Source: DATEAV01 sp964513155 (GTDB taxonomy: Bacteria; Chloroflexota; Anaerolineae; Anaerolineales; E44-bin32). From it: a DNA stretch of 13,802 nt. A model generated the notes under the pieces. The model ran no database searches and was not told the origin of the DNA. It saw only the letters and a list, made by a program, of their open reading frames with translations. Positions 1 to 6,684 of the stretch are shown piece after piece. Location: contig CAZEMA010000067.1 of the NCBI GenBank assembly GCA_964513155.1, positions 1 through 13,802 of the forward strand, read 5' to 3'. A program made the translations under genes and the position numbers. Position 1 is the stretch's first letter, and each line of letters begins with the position of its first letter.

Positions 1-333
1 TTGATCCGCGGGGTTGTAGACGACTATCGGAGCCATGTCTCAGTTCCCAGGATCGCCGCTCGCTTCCACAACGCGGTCGCTTCCATGGTGAGAGAAGTCT
101 GTCGCCAGATGCGGGGGCGCTCCGGCGTCAAGAGAGTAGCGCTGAGCGGGGGCGTGTGGCAGAACATGACGCTGCTGCAGAAGTGCGTGCGCACGTTGAG
201 GGAGGACGGATTCGAGGTGCTCTTCCACACGCAGGTCCCGCCCAACGATGGCGGGCTGTCACTGGGGCAGGCAGTCATTGCTTCTTACAGACTTGTGAAT
301 GGTGGTGGTTTGGGCGTTTCGGGCAGGTTGTAG
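1..333 (+). CDS. hypF: Carbamoyltransferase HypF, C-terminal part (cut by window start)
   Basis: This is the last 110 codons of HypF. HypF uses carbamoyl phosphate and ATP to place a carbamoyl group on the C-terminal cysteine of HypE, the first step towards the cyanide ligands of the [NiFe] active site. The visible part is the end of the Kae1-like carbamoyltransferase domain: RFHNAV at residues 21-26, SGGVWQN at 49-55 and PPNDGG followed by LGQ at 80-90, all typical of the HypF C-terminus. The gene enters from outside the window, so its start is not seen and the first TTG codon is not taken as a start. A short glycine-rich tail follows the conserved part. hypC begins 53 bp downstream, and the order hypF-hypC-hypD-hypE supports the call. 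Related Kae1/TsaD proteins share the fold, but the neighbours decide for HypF. Confidence 0.93.
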   Translation: MIRGVVDDYRSHVSVPRIAARFHNAVASMVREVCRQMRGRSGVKRVALSGGVWQNMTLLQKCVRTLREDGFEVLFHTQVPPNDGGLSLGQAVIASYRLVNGGGLGVSGRL

Positions 334-339
334 AACGAA

Positions 340-368
340 AGGCCCGGAGGAGAGAGGCGACCGGGCTT
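340..368 (+). other. Small hairpin in the hypF-hypC spacer
   Basis: The arms AGGCCCGG (340-347) and CCGGGCTT (361-368) can pair over 8 bp, including one G-U pair, around a 13-nt purine-rich loop. It lies between the hypF stop and the hypC ribosome-binding site AGGAGGT (374-380). No T-run follows, so it is more likely an mRNA processing or spacing structure than a terminator. Function is inferred only. Confidence 0.35.
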
Positions 369-386
369 GCGTCAGGAGGTGGTCGG

Positions 387-656
387 ATGTGCCTGGCAGT
401 GCCGGGAAAGATCGTTGAAGTGTATCAGTCCGGCGGCTTGCGAATGGCCAAGGTGGATTTCGGCGGTGCCGTGCGAGAGGCCTGCCTGGAGTATGTCCCT
501 GAGGCGCAGGTCGGGGATTACACGGTGATCCATGTGGGCTTCGCCATCAGCCGGCTGAGCGAGGAGGAGGCGCAAGCCTCGCTCGAATTGTTGCGAGCTG
601 TGATGGAGGCTGAGGAGGCCGCGCCGGCCTCGGAGCAGGAGCCGGAGAGCCCGTGA
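387..656 (+). CDS. hypC: Hydrogenase maturation chaperone HypC
   Basis: An 89-residue HypC/HupF protein. It binds HypD and carries the Fe(CN)2CO precursor to the apo large subunit of the [NiFe] hydrogenase. It opens with MCLAVPGKI; the cysteine after the initiator Met is the conserved ligand used for HypD and large-subunit binding. The second conserved segment, HVGFAISRLSEEEA, is also present, followed by a short acidic Glu/Ala/Pro tail. The ATG at 387 is chosen because AGGAGGT sits 6 nt upstream and because Cys must be residue 2; the frame is open further upstream, but that part does not look like HypC. Its stop overlaps the GTG start of hypD by 4 nt (GTGA), implying translational coupling. 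Length is normal for the family. Confidence 0.96.
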   Translation: MCLAVPGKIVEVYQSGGLRMAKVDFGGAVREACLEYVPEAQVGDYTVIHVGFAISRLSEEEAQASLELLRAVMEAEEAAPASEQEPESP

Positions 657-1753
657 AGTACGTCTCCGAGTATCGAGAAGGCCGGCTCGTCCGAGCCGCC
701 CTATCGGAGATCCGCCGCACCGTCACCCGTCCCTGGGTGTTGATGGAGATCTGTGGCGGGCAAACGCATGCCATCGTGCGTTCCGGCCTCGACCAGATGC
801 TGCCTCCGGAGCTCGAGCTGGTGCACGGACCGGGATGCCCTGTGTGTGTTACGCCGATCGAGTTGATCGACCGGGCGCTGGCGATCGCTTCACGGCCGGA
901 CGTGATCTTCACCAGCTTCGGCGACATGCTCCGTGTCCCAGGTTCTGGCCGAGACCTCAATTCGGTCCGGGCTGCGGGGGGCGAGGTGCGGGTGGTGTAC
1001 TCGCCGCTGGACGCTGTAAAGCTGGCGGTGGAGAACCGCGGCCGCCAGGTCGTCTTCTTCGCCATCGGCTTCGAGACAACCGCGCCCGCCAACGCCATGA
1101 GCGTCCTGCAGGCCCGGGCGCTAGGTCTGGACAACTACTCGGTCCTAATGTCACAGGTGTGTGTTCCTCCCGCGATGCGCGCCATCTTGGATTCGCCGCA
1201 CAACCGGGTCCAAGCCTTTCTGGCGGCCGGGCACGTCTGCGCGGTGATGGGCTATTGGGAGTATCCGCCGATTGCTGAGGAGTACCACGTGCCGATCGTT
1301 GTCACCGGCTTCGAGCCGCTCGACCTGGCGCAAGGGATTCTGGCTGCGGTAAGACAGCTCGAGGCGGGGAGGGCCAAGGCCGAGAATGCCTATCCCCGGG
1401 CAGTGACGTTCGAGGGCAACCGGCGGGCACAGGAGGTCATCAGCCAAGTGCTGATGCCGTGCGATCGCAAGTGGCGAGGCATTGGGACGATACCGAGCAG
1501 CGGCTGGTGTCTGAGGCCCGAGTATGATTCGTTCGACGCGGAGAAGCGGTTCGAAGTCGGCGAGATCCGCTCGGAGGAGTCGGCCATTTGCGTCGCCGGG
1601 CAGATCCTCCAGGGATTGAAGAAACCCAACGACTGCTTGGCCTTCGGCACGCAATGCACGCCGCAGAACCCGCTGGGCGCGACGATGGTGTCCTCCGAGG
1701 GGGCCTGCGCCGCATACTACCGCTTCCGGCCGACCACGTCCATGGCTCCGTGA
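653..1753 (+). CDS. hypD: Hydrogenase maturation Fe-S protein HypD
   Basis: A 366-residue HypD, the scaffold on which HypC and HypE assemble the Fe(CN)2CO unit; it carries a [4Fe-4S] cluster and redox-active thiols. Visible motifs are CGGQTH (Cys34), HGPGCPVC (Cys62 and Cys65) and the C-terminal cysteine region with NDCLAFGTQC and GACAAYYRF, the normal family ending. The start is GTG at 653, overlapping the hypC stop, so translation is probably coupled. Length is normal. hypE follows after a 91-bp gap that contains a hairpin, a looser junction than hypC-hypD. The identification is secure from the motifs and the neighbouring hyp genes. Confidence 0.97.
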   Translation: MKYVSEYREGRLVRAALSEIRRTVTRPWVLMEICGGQTHAIVRSGLDQMLPPELELVHGPGCPVCVTPIELIDRALAIASRPDVIFTSFGDMLRVPGSGRDLNSVRAAGGEVRVVYSPLDAVKLAVENRGRQVVFFAIGFETTAPANAMSVLQARALGLDNYSVLMSQVCVPPAMRAILDSPHNRVQAFLAAGHVCAVMGYWEYPPIAEEYHVPIVVTGFEPLDLAQGILAAVRQLEAGRAKAENAYPRAVTFEGNRRAQEVISQVLMPCDRKWRGIGTIPSSGWCLRPEYDSFDAEKRFEVGEIRSEESAICVAGQILQGLKKPNDCLAFGTQCTPQNPLGATMVSSEGACAAYYRFRPTTSMAP

Positions 1754-1785
1754 ACGTTGGATCTGGGCCTGCGCGGCGTGGTGGG

Positions 1786-1817
1786 GAACGGTTCCTCGAG
1801 CAATGAGGGAACCGTTC
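1786..1817 (+). other. Inverted repeat (hairpin) between hypD and hypE
   Basis: GAACGGTTCC (1786-1795) is repeated perfectly in inverted form at 1808-1817 with 12 nt between. With one bulged G at 1809 the stem extends to 12 bp and the loop shrinks to 7 nt. It lies in the 91-bp hypD-hypE gap, 27 nt before the preferred hypE ATG, and covers the poorer alternative ATG at 1803. There is no T-tract, so an mRNA stability or translation element is more likely than a terminator; this is inference. Confidence 0.5.
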
Positions 1818-1844
1818 GGTGGAGTTGCCTGTGGAGAGCGGCAA

Positions 1845-2906
1845 ATGAGCGAGAAACCTGAATGGAAGGGCCTGGTCTGCCCCCTGCCGATCTCCCGAAG
1901 GGAAACGGTGGTCCTGGGTCATGGCAGCGGGGGACGGATGTCGCAGGAGCTGATCGCGGGAGTGTTCCTCCCTTCGTTCGACAATCCCGTGCTGCGCGCA
2001 GGTGACGATGCCGGTGTCGTCCGCGGTATCCAGCCATCGAGCCTGGCCATCAGCACCGACTGTCATGTCGTCTGGCCGTTGTTCTTCCCCGGCGGGGACA
2101 TCGGGAGACTATCGGTGTGTGGGACGGTCAATGACGTGTCGATGATGGGGGCAAGACCTGAGTACCTGACGGCCGGTTTCATCCTGGAAGAAGGCCTGGA
2201 GATGAAGGTCTTGGAGAGGGTGGTCGCCTCGATGCGGCTGGCGGCGGAGGAAGCGCAGGTCCAGATCGTTGCTGGGGACACGAAGGTCGTCCAGAGGGGC
2301 AAGGCGGACGGCCTGTACATCAACACATCGGGGGTCGGAGTGCTCCAGCCGGGAATCGAGATTGGGGGGGCAGGAGCGAGGCCAGGGGACGTGATCATCG
2401 TCTCCGGGCCGATCGGGGACCACGGCATTGCGGTCTTGAGCGCTCGCGGTGAGCTGGGCTTCGAGGCGGAGGTAACAAGCGACATCGCGCCGCTCAACCA
2501 TCTGGTCCAGGCGATGTTGCAGGCGGGCGACAAGTTGCACGTGCTACGCGATCCAACGCGAGGGGGCCTGGCGACCACGCTGAACGAGATCGCCTGCCAG
2601 TCGCAAGTCGGGATGGGGATCGAGGAGGAGCGGATCCCGGTTCGCCCAGCGGTGGCCTCGGCGTGCGAGATCCTGGGCTTTGACCCGCTCTACGTGGCCA
2701 ACGAAGGCAAGCTAGTGGCGATCGTGGCACCTTCGGCGGCCGAGCAGGTGTTGGCTGTCATGCGGGAGACGCGATACGGCGAGGGGGCGGTGGTTGTCGG
2801 CGAGGTCCGGGCCGAGCCCAAGGGGCGGGTGCTCATGAAGACGGCCATCGGCAGCCACAGGATCGTGGATGTCCTCATGGGGGAGATGCTGCCGCGGATC
2901 TGCTGA
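1845..2906 (+). CDS. hypE: Carbamoyl dehydratase HypE
   Basis: HypE dehydrates the thiocarboxamide made by HypF on its C-terminal cysteine to a thiocyanate using ATP, then donates cyanide to iron on HypCD. The protein ends in PRIC, the canonical HypE tail with the acceptor Cys last. The N-terminal GHGSGGR, the DDAGVV segment and AGDTKVV belong to the PurM/ThiL-like ATP-binding fold. I chose the ATG at 1845 (353 aa): a GGAGA-like ribosome site lies just upstream and the sequence soon joins the family consensus. An in-frame ATG at 1803 would add 14 unconserved residues, has no good ribosome site and sits inside a hairpin. It is the last gene of the + strand hyp group and converges on the protease gene. 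hypA and hypB are absent from the window and must lie elsewhere. Confidence 0.96.
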   Translation: MSEKPEWKGLVCPLPISRRETVVLGHGSGGRMSQELIAGVFLPSFDNPVLRAGDDAGVVRGIQPSSLAISTDCHVVWPLFFPGGDIGRLSVCGTVNDVSMMGARPEYLTAGFILEEGLEMKVLERVVASMRLAAEEAQVQIVAGDTKVVQRGKADGLYINTSGVGVLQPGIEIGGAGARPGDVIIVSGPIGDHGIAVLSARGELGFEAEVTSDIAPLNHLVQAMLQAGDKLHVLRDPTRGGLATTLNEIACQSQVGMGIEEERIPVRPAVASACEILGFDPLYVANEGKLVAIVAPSAAEQVLAVMRETRYGEGAVVVGEVRAEPKGRVLMKTAIGSHRIVDVLMGEMLPRIC

Positions 2907-3011
2907 TGCCAGGCGAGTCGAGACCCACCGGCAACTGCCAGCCCCACGCGGAGCTGACGCGGCGCGACCTGCTGCAGTTGGCTCGTGATGTCTGCAACGA
3001 ATGGGGTTGCT
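2907..3011. other. Convergent intergenic gap between hypE and the protease gene
   Basis: This 105-bp gap lies between two converging operons. The only structure seen is CAACTGC (2932-2938) with its complement GCAGTTG (2974-2980) across 35 nt, plus a 5-bp GCAAC/GTTGC pair near 2993-3010. Neither has a T-rich flank, so no terminator can be called with confidence although one is expected here. Confidence 0.4.
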
Positions 3012-3548
3012 TCAGCCGACGGCCTGGATGGCCCTCAGAGCCGCCTGGACGGCTTCCGGCAGAGCAGCCTCGACCTCGGGGGAGAGGCGGTCATTGAACT
3101 CGAAGTCTCTCCTGGCCTCTACGCCGATGACCTCGATCCGTGTGGGCAGCGGAAGCCCGAGTTGTCTGCCGAGTTCGAGCGCCGTCTGCAGCGTCGTATC
3201 ATGGGAGGAGGCCAGATGGCCGGCCGCCGGGTCAGGAAGCTCCTCGAGCGAGAAGTGGCACACGGTGCCGACCGGATGTGATCCCGTGCTGATCGCATCG
3301 ATGAGCACGGCCCGGTCATAGCCCACCAGCCTCTCCATCAGGCTCAGCCCACCGCGGTCGAGGAAGTCAACCTCGGTTGACGGGTCCTGTAGTAGCTTCT
3401 GGAGAGCCTCGGCGATGCGCCATCCGATGGCGTCATCCCCGAGAATCGGATTGCCCAATCCGAGCACCAACGTCCGCCCAGGTGTGGCCGCGCGGCTGCC
3501 TGATTGTCCCGGCTGGGAGGGAACTTGGTCCTCTTCCGGTCGACCCAT
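3012..3548 (-). CDS. [NiFe]-hydrogenase maturation endopeptidase (HycI/HyaD/HoxW family)
   Basis: A 178-residue nickel-dependent protease that removes the C-terminal peptide of the hydrogenase large subunit after nickel insertion. The family signature LGLGNPILGDDAIG lies at residues 29-42; Asp39, Asp84 (in LIDAI) and His116 (in SSHDTTL) fit the three metal ligands known from HybD-type enzymes. It is last in the hdr-mvh operon, directly after the large subunit it presumably processes, which keeps a 27-residue tail beyond its DPCxxCxxH motif. About 25 residues precede the usual N-terminus; no later Met exists before residue 71, so the ATG at 3548 is kept, with a weak GAGG about 10 nt upstream. 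A 106-bp gap holding a perfect palindrome separates it from the large subunit gene. The exact subfamily is not resolved. Confidence 0.93.
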   Translation of the reverse strand: MGRPEEDQVPSQPGQSGSRAATPGRTLVLGLGNPILGDDAIGWRIAEALQKLLQDPSTEVDFLDRGGLSLMERLVGYDRAVLIDAISTGSHPVGTVCHFSLEELPDPAAGHLASSHDTTLQTALELGRQLGLPLPTRIEVIGVEARRDFEFNDRLSPEVEAALPEAVQAALRAIQAVG

Positions 3549-3569
3549 GCGGGATGTGCCTCTACAAGG

Positions 3570-3607
3570 CGTCTGGCCGCAGGCCGTGCACGGCCTGCGG
3601 CCAGACG
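3570..3607. repeat. Perfect 38-bp palindrome between mvhA and the protease gene
   Basis: The left half CGTCTGGCCGCAGGCCGTG (3570-3588) is followed directly by its exact reverse complement (3589-3607), so the whole 38 bp reads the same on both strands. In RNA it would form a hairpin of about 17 bp with a tiny loop. It lies in the 106-bp gap after the mvhA stop and 21 nt before the protease start. No T-run follows in the direction of transcription (-). It could be an RNase-resistant end that stabilises the upstream mRNA, an attenuator that lowers protease expression, or a dispersed palindromic repeat. Confidence 0.75.
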
Positions 3608-3654
3608 GTGGAGACTCCGATGGCTGCCAGCTTGCCTGACCTGAGGCGAGCGGC

Positions 3655-5121
3655 CTAGCAGCGTTGCCTCAGAACCTCGACGACCTCTCCCTTCGCATCC
3701 CGTACCGTGACTTCCAGGGGCATCTGGCCCGGCAGGGAGTGCGTGGCGCAACCGAAGCAGGGGTCATAGGCCCGGAAGGCCATCTCGACCCGGTTGAGCA
3801 TGCCTTCACTGACGACCGAGCCCTTGTGGATGAACGCTTTGGCAGCCTTCCGGATGGCCATGCTGATCGGGGCATAGTTGTTGGTTGTGCCTACGATCAG
3901 GTTCGCCTTGGTCACGATCCCTCGCTCATCCGTCCAGTAGTGGTGGGTGAGGGTACCGCGCGGCGCTTCGACGATCCCTACACCTTCCGTCGGCTTCTCG
4001 GTGGGGATGGTGCGGAAGTTGTCAGAGGTGATCTCCGGGTCGGTCGCCAGCTGGACCCAGCGCTCGGCAGCGTAGAGGAGCTCAACCAGGCGGGCCCAGT
4101 GCGTCGCCAGCACCTGGTGCACCGGCTTGCCGCCCAACGTGCTGTAGAAGCGCTCATACTCGGCCTGGGCCAGCGGCGTAGCCATCCCGTCCGAGGCGTT
4201 GAGCCGGGATAGCGGGGTGGCGCAGTAGACGCCTGAGTCCTTGCCGTCGACGAAGCCCCTCCAGCCGACCTTCTTGAGATAGGGGAACTTCAGGTAGGTC
4301 CAGGGCTCCACGTGCTCGGCGATCCACTCGCGATACTCGGTCGGGGAGTACTTCCCGATGCGCTTGCCCTCGGGGTCAACCACGCTGACCTTGCCATCGT
4401 AGAAGTTGATCCGATTGTCCTCGTCGACTGTCCCGATGTAGTGAGTGCGATGGGCGTAGATGTCGCCCAGGATCAGGTCCAGGTAGCCCTTGTTCTTCAG
4501 GACGATGTCATCGAACAGCTTCAGGGTGAACCGGGCGTAATCGACCGCCCAGCGGCCCATCTTCTCGATCTCGACCCGCTGTTCCTCCGTGATTCCCTTG
4601 CTCAGCCCGCCAGGAATGGAGGTGCAGGGATGGACCTTGCGGCCGCCGATCATCTCGACCACCGTGTGCCCGTACTTGCGAGCCTGGATGACCTTGCCGG
4701 CGATGTCGAGACCGACCTTGTGAATCACGCCCAGGATGTTGCGCTCGGCCACCGGGGCGTCCGGCCCCATGACGAAGTCGGGGCCTCCCAGCGCGTAGAA
4801 GTGCGTCGTGTGGTCGGTGACGTAGAAGGCGCTGTAGAGGAGCTCGCGCAGCTTCTTGGCTGTCGGCGGAGGGTCGATGTGGTAGACGGCATCGGCGGCT
4901 TTGGCGGCGGCCATATGATGCGCCTCCGGGCACACGCCACAGATGCGGTTGGTGATGATGGCCATCTCCTCGATAGGGCGGCCGACGCAGAAGCGCTCAA
5001 ACCCCCGGAGCTCCGGAATCTGGAAGTAGGTATTGGCGACGTCCCCTTGCTCGTCGAGGAGGATCTCGATCTTGCCATGGCCTTCCAGCCGGGTGATCGG
5101 GTCAATCGTGATGCGCTGCAT
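3655..5121 (-). CDS. mvhA: [NiFe]-hydrogenase large subunit, F420-non-reducing type (MvhA-like, group 3c)
   Basis: This 488-residue subunit holds the Ni-Fe site that splits H2 in the cytoplasm. Ligand motif L1 is RICGVCPEAHH (Cys61, Cys64) and L2 is DPCFGCATH (Cys455, Cys458); RLEGH near the N-terminus is also typical. The second motif has Cys, not selenocysteine. After His461 there are 27 residues ending in Cys, the expected peptide for the adjacent maturation protease to remove. No signal peptide or membrane segment is seen, as expected for group 3. The gene order with mvhD and the hdr genes marks it as the MvhA type rather than FrhA. The ATG at 5121 has GGAGGAGG upstream and overlaps the end of mvhG by 20 nt, so translation is probably coupled. 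Confidence 0.95.
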   Translation of the reverse strand: MQRITIDPITRLEGHGKIEILLDEQGDVANTYFQIPELRGFERFCVGRPIEEMAIITNRICGVCPEAHHMAAAKAADAVYHIDPPPTAKKLRELLYSAFYVTDHTTHFYALGGPDFVMGPDAPVAERNILGVIHKVGLDIAGKVIQARKYGHTVVEMIGGRKVHPCTSIPGGLSKGITEEQRVEIEKMGRWAVDYARFTLKLFDDIVLKNKGYLDLILGDIYAHRTHYIGTVDEDNRINFYDGKVSVVDPEGKRIGKYSPTEYREWIAEHVEPWTYLKFPYLKKVGWRGFVDGKDSGVYCATPLSRLNASDGMATPLAQAEYERFYSTLGGKPVHQVLATHWARLVELLYAAERWVQLATDPEITSDNFRTIPTEKPTEGVGIVEAPRGTLTHHYWTDERGIVTKANLIVGTTNNYAPISMAIRKAAKAFIHKGSVVSEGMLNRVEMAFRAYDPCFGCATHSLPGQMPLEVTVRDAKGEVVEVLRQRC

Positions 5122-6115
5122 TCTTGGCCTCCTCCCAAGCCGCCTTGCCAGCCTGCAAGAGCGAACTCCCCATGCTGAACCGATAGAAGGATCCGGCTGG
5201 ATCGGGAATGCCCTCGAGGATGTGATCGATGTCCTCGGGGGCGTTGCTGTCGATGACCGAGGCGACGGCGCTCATCAGCCGGGCGCCGAAGTCCTGTCCG
5301 CACTCTGCCGCGCCATAGCATCCCACGCAGGGGACCCCCGCCTTGGGGCACAGGGCCGTGCAGCCGCTTCGGGTGGCTGGGCCGCTGCACAGAATCCCTT
5401 GCTCCAGAAGGCAAAGCGCTGGGTCAGGTCTGATGTCCTGGATGCGCACGAACTGGCTGATCTTCTTCTCGTGCCTTGTCCGAGGGCAGTCGTCACAGAC
5501 GGTGGAGTTTCCGGCGCCGATGACGCTGCCGGCTGCCGGCAGTGCCGCCTCGCCCTTGAGGGCCTTGATGACCAGGTCGACCACAGCCGCGATCTGGTGG
5601 GACTCGGGTGGGCAGCCAGGCATGTAGTAGTCCACCGGCACGACCTGGTCCAGGGGCAGGACAATCGAGTACAGCTCCGGGATGTGCAGGTCCCCTTCCG
5701 GCGCCTTCCAGGTTGGATGCGGGACGATCTTCTCGGGATTGTCGGTGGACGGGCTTTGATAGGAGGCTTCGAAGATCGCCTGGGTTGTGGTCAAGTTCGC
5801 CAGCGAAGGAATGCCCCCGTCACAGGCGCAGGCGCCAAACGCCACCAGGATCTTCGATTTGCGCCTGAGCAGCTCTGCGATATGCCGGTTCTCATCGCTG
5901 CGGATCGCCCCGTTGAACAGGCACAGGGTAATCGATCCGTCGGGCATGGCCTCGACGTCCTTGTACTTGGCGTCCATGGCGACGGGCCAGAAGACGACAT
6001 CGAAGTTGGCATCGACGTCCAGGATCTTCTCGTGGATGTTCAGGACGGCGATCTCGCAGCCGCCGCAGGCGGCGGCCCAGTACATGGCGAACTTGGGTTT
6101 GCCGCTCTGGCTCAT
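5102..6115 (-). CDS. mvhG: [NiFe]-hydrogenase small subunit (MvhG-like)
   Basis: The electron-transfer small subunit, 337 residues, which relays electrons from the Ni-Fe site through three Fe-S clusters towards MvhD. The proximal cluster ligands are visible as CGGC (Cys17, Cys20), Cys96 or Cys98 in FGACACDGG, and Cys168 in MPGCPP. The C-terminal half has more cysteines (207, 210, 235, 243, 252, 256, 263, 266, 272) for the medial and distal clusters. There is no Tat signal, so it is cytoplasmic. I chose the ATG at 6115: AGGAGG lies just upstream, it overlaps the mvhD stop as ATGA, and the 24 residues upstream in frame are unrelated to the family. It ends inside the start of mvhA. Confidence 0.94.
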   Translation of the reverse strand: MSQSGKPKFAMYWAAACGGCEIAVLNIHEKILDVDANFDVVFWPVAMDAKYKDVEAMPDGSITLCLFNGAIRSDENRHIAELLRRKSKILVAFGACACDGGIPSLANLTTTQAIFEASYQSPSTDNPEKIVPHPTWKAPEGDLHIPELYSIVLPLDQVVPVDYYMPGCPPESHQIAAVVDLVIKALKGEAALPAAGSVIGAGNSTVCDDCPRTRHEKKISQFVRIQDIRPDPALCLLEQGILCSGPATRSGCTALCPKAGVPCVGCYGAAECGQDFGARLMSAVASVIDSNAPEDIDHILEGIPDPAGSFYRFSMGSSLLQAGKAAWEEAKNAAHHD

Positions 6116-6588
6116 GCCACGACCTCCTTGGAGGCGAGGGTCTCGAGGGCGGGGGACTTGGCGCCACCGGCGTTGCCGGAGGCCCAATGCAGCGGCCCCA
6201 GGGCTCGCACGTCCTCAACCATCTCGGTGATGGCCTCGGCGAGCTGGGCGCCTTCGGCCGCACTGGCCCACACCAACTTAAGCCGCTTCGGCTCGATGCC
6301 CAGAATGCCCAGGGTCTTCTCGAGAAGCTGGTAGCGCCGCAGCGCCTTGTAGTTCTGCTCGAGGTAGTGACAGTCGCCCGGATGGCAGCCTGAGACCAGG
6401 ACGCCGTCGGCGCCGGAAGCGAAGGCCTTCAGAACGAACGTCGGGTCCAGCCGGCCGGAGCACATCAGGCGGATGAGCCGGACGTTGGGCGCGTACTTCA
6501 TTCGGGAGATGCCGGCCATATCAGCGGCGCGATAGCTGCACCAGTTGCAGGTGAACCCGATGATGGTAGGCTCGAAAGGTTCGGTCAT
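6112..6588 (-). CDS. mvhD: MvhD, [2Fe-2S] electron-transfer subunit linking hydrogenase and HdrA
   Basis: This 158-residue protein carries the [2Fe-2S] cluster that passes electrons from the hydrogenase small subunit to the FAD of HdrA. Its five conserved cysteines are visible: CNWC (Cys14, Cys17), Cys43 in MCSGRLDP, and GCHPGDC (Cys68, Cys73). It starts IIGFTCNWCSYRAAD, a standard opening of the MvhD/FrhD-like family, and lacks the extra domains seen in some HdrA-MvhD fusions. The ATG at 6588 has a purine-rich AAGGAAG ribosome site; 31 in-frame codons upstream look unrelated. It follows hdrA after 96 bp and overlaps mvhG by 4 nt. Its presence separates this operon from a plain hydrogenase and ties it to Hdr. 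Confidence 0.95.
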   Translation of the reverse strand: MTEPFEPTIIGFTCNWCSYRAADMAGISRMKYAPNVRLIRLMCSGRLDPTFVLKAFASGADGVLVSGCHPGDCHYLEQNYKALRRYQLLEKTLGILGIEPKRLKLVWASAAEGAQLAEAITEMVEDVRALGPLHWASGNAGGAKSPALETLASKEVVA

Positions 6589-6684
6589 GGTTCTTCCTTT
6601 TGGGCGAGATCCCAATCCCTCTTTCAACTGTCGTGCCCGGGTTGACGGGCCCTGGGCCGTGGAGCTGTGACCCTGGGGCACCCA
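6589..6684 (-). other. hdrA-mvhD spacer
   Basis: This 96-bp gap is the longest spacing inside the hdrC-to-mvhA stretch. It contains GC-rich partly self-complementary runs (GGGCCC, CCCGGG, GGCCCAGGGCC around 6635-6660) but no clear terminator or promoter. It ends in the mvhD ribosome-binding site. Possible mRNA processing between the hdr and mvh halves is inference. Confidence 0.4.

Noticed and set aside
2906..3097. 63-codon + strand frame starting at the hypE stop
   Set aside because: It overlaps the protease gene in antisense, has no ribosome site of its own and resembles no protein.
3377..3658. + strand frame with CxxC-like cysteines near 3560-3600
   Set aside because: It lies antisense to the protease gene and its cysteines come from translating the 38-bp palindrome; no zinc-ribbon family is recognisable.
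3736..3765. Possible selenocysteine in the large subunit, as in VhuU-type hydrogenases
   Set aside because: Both cysteines of DPCFGC are ordinary Cys codons and there is no in-frame TGA.
5102..5121. Possible frameshift at the mvhG/mvhA junction
   Set aside because: The 20-nt overlap has a proper stop for mvhG and a strong ribosome site for mvhA; both proteins are full length.
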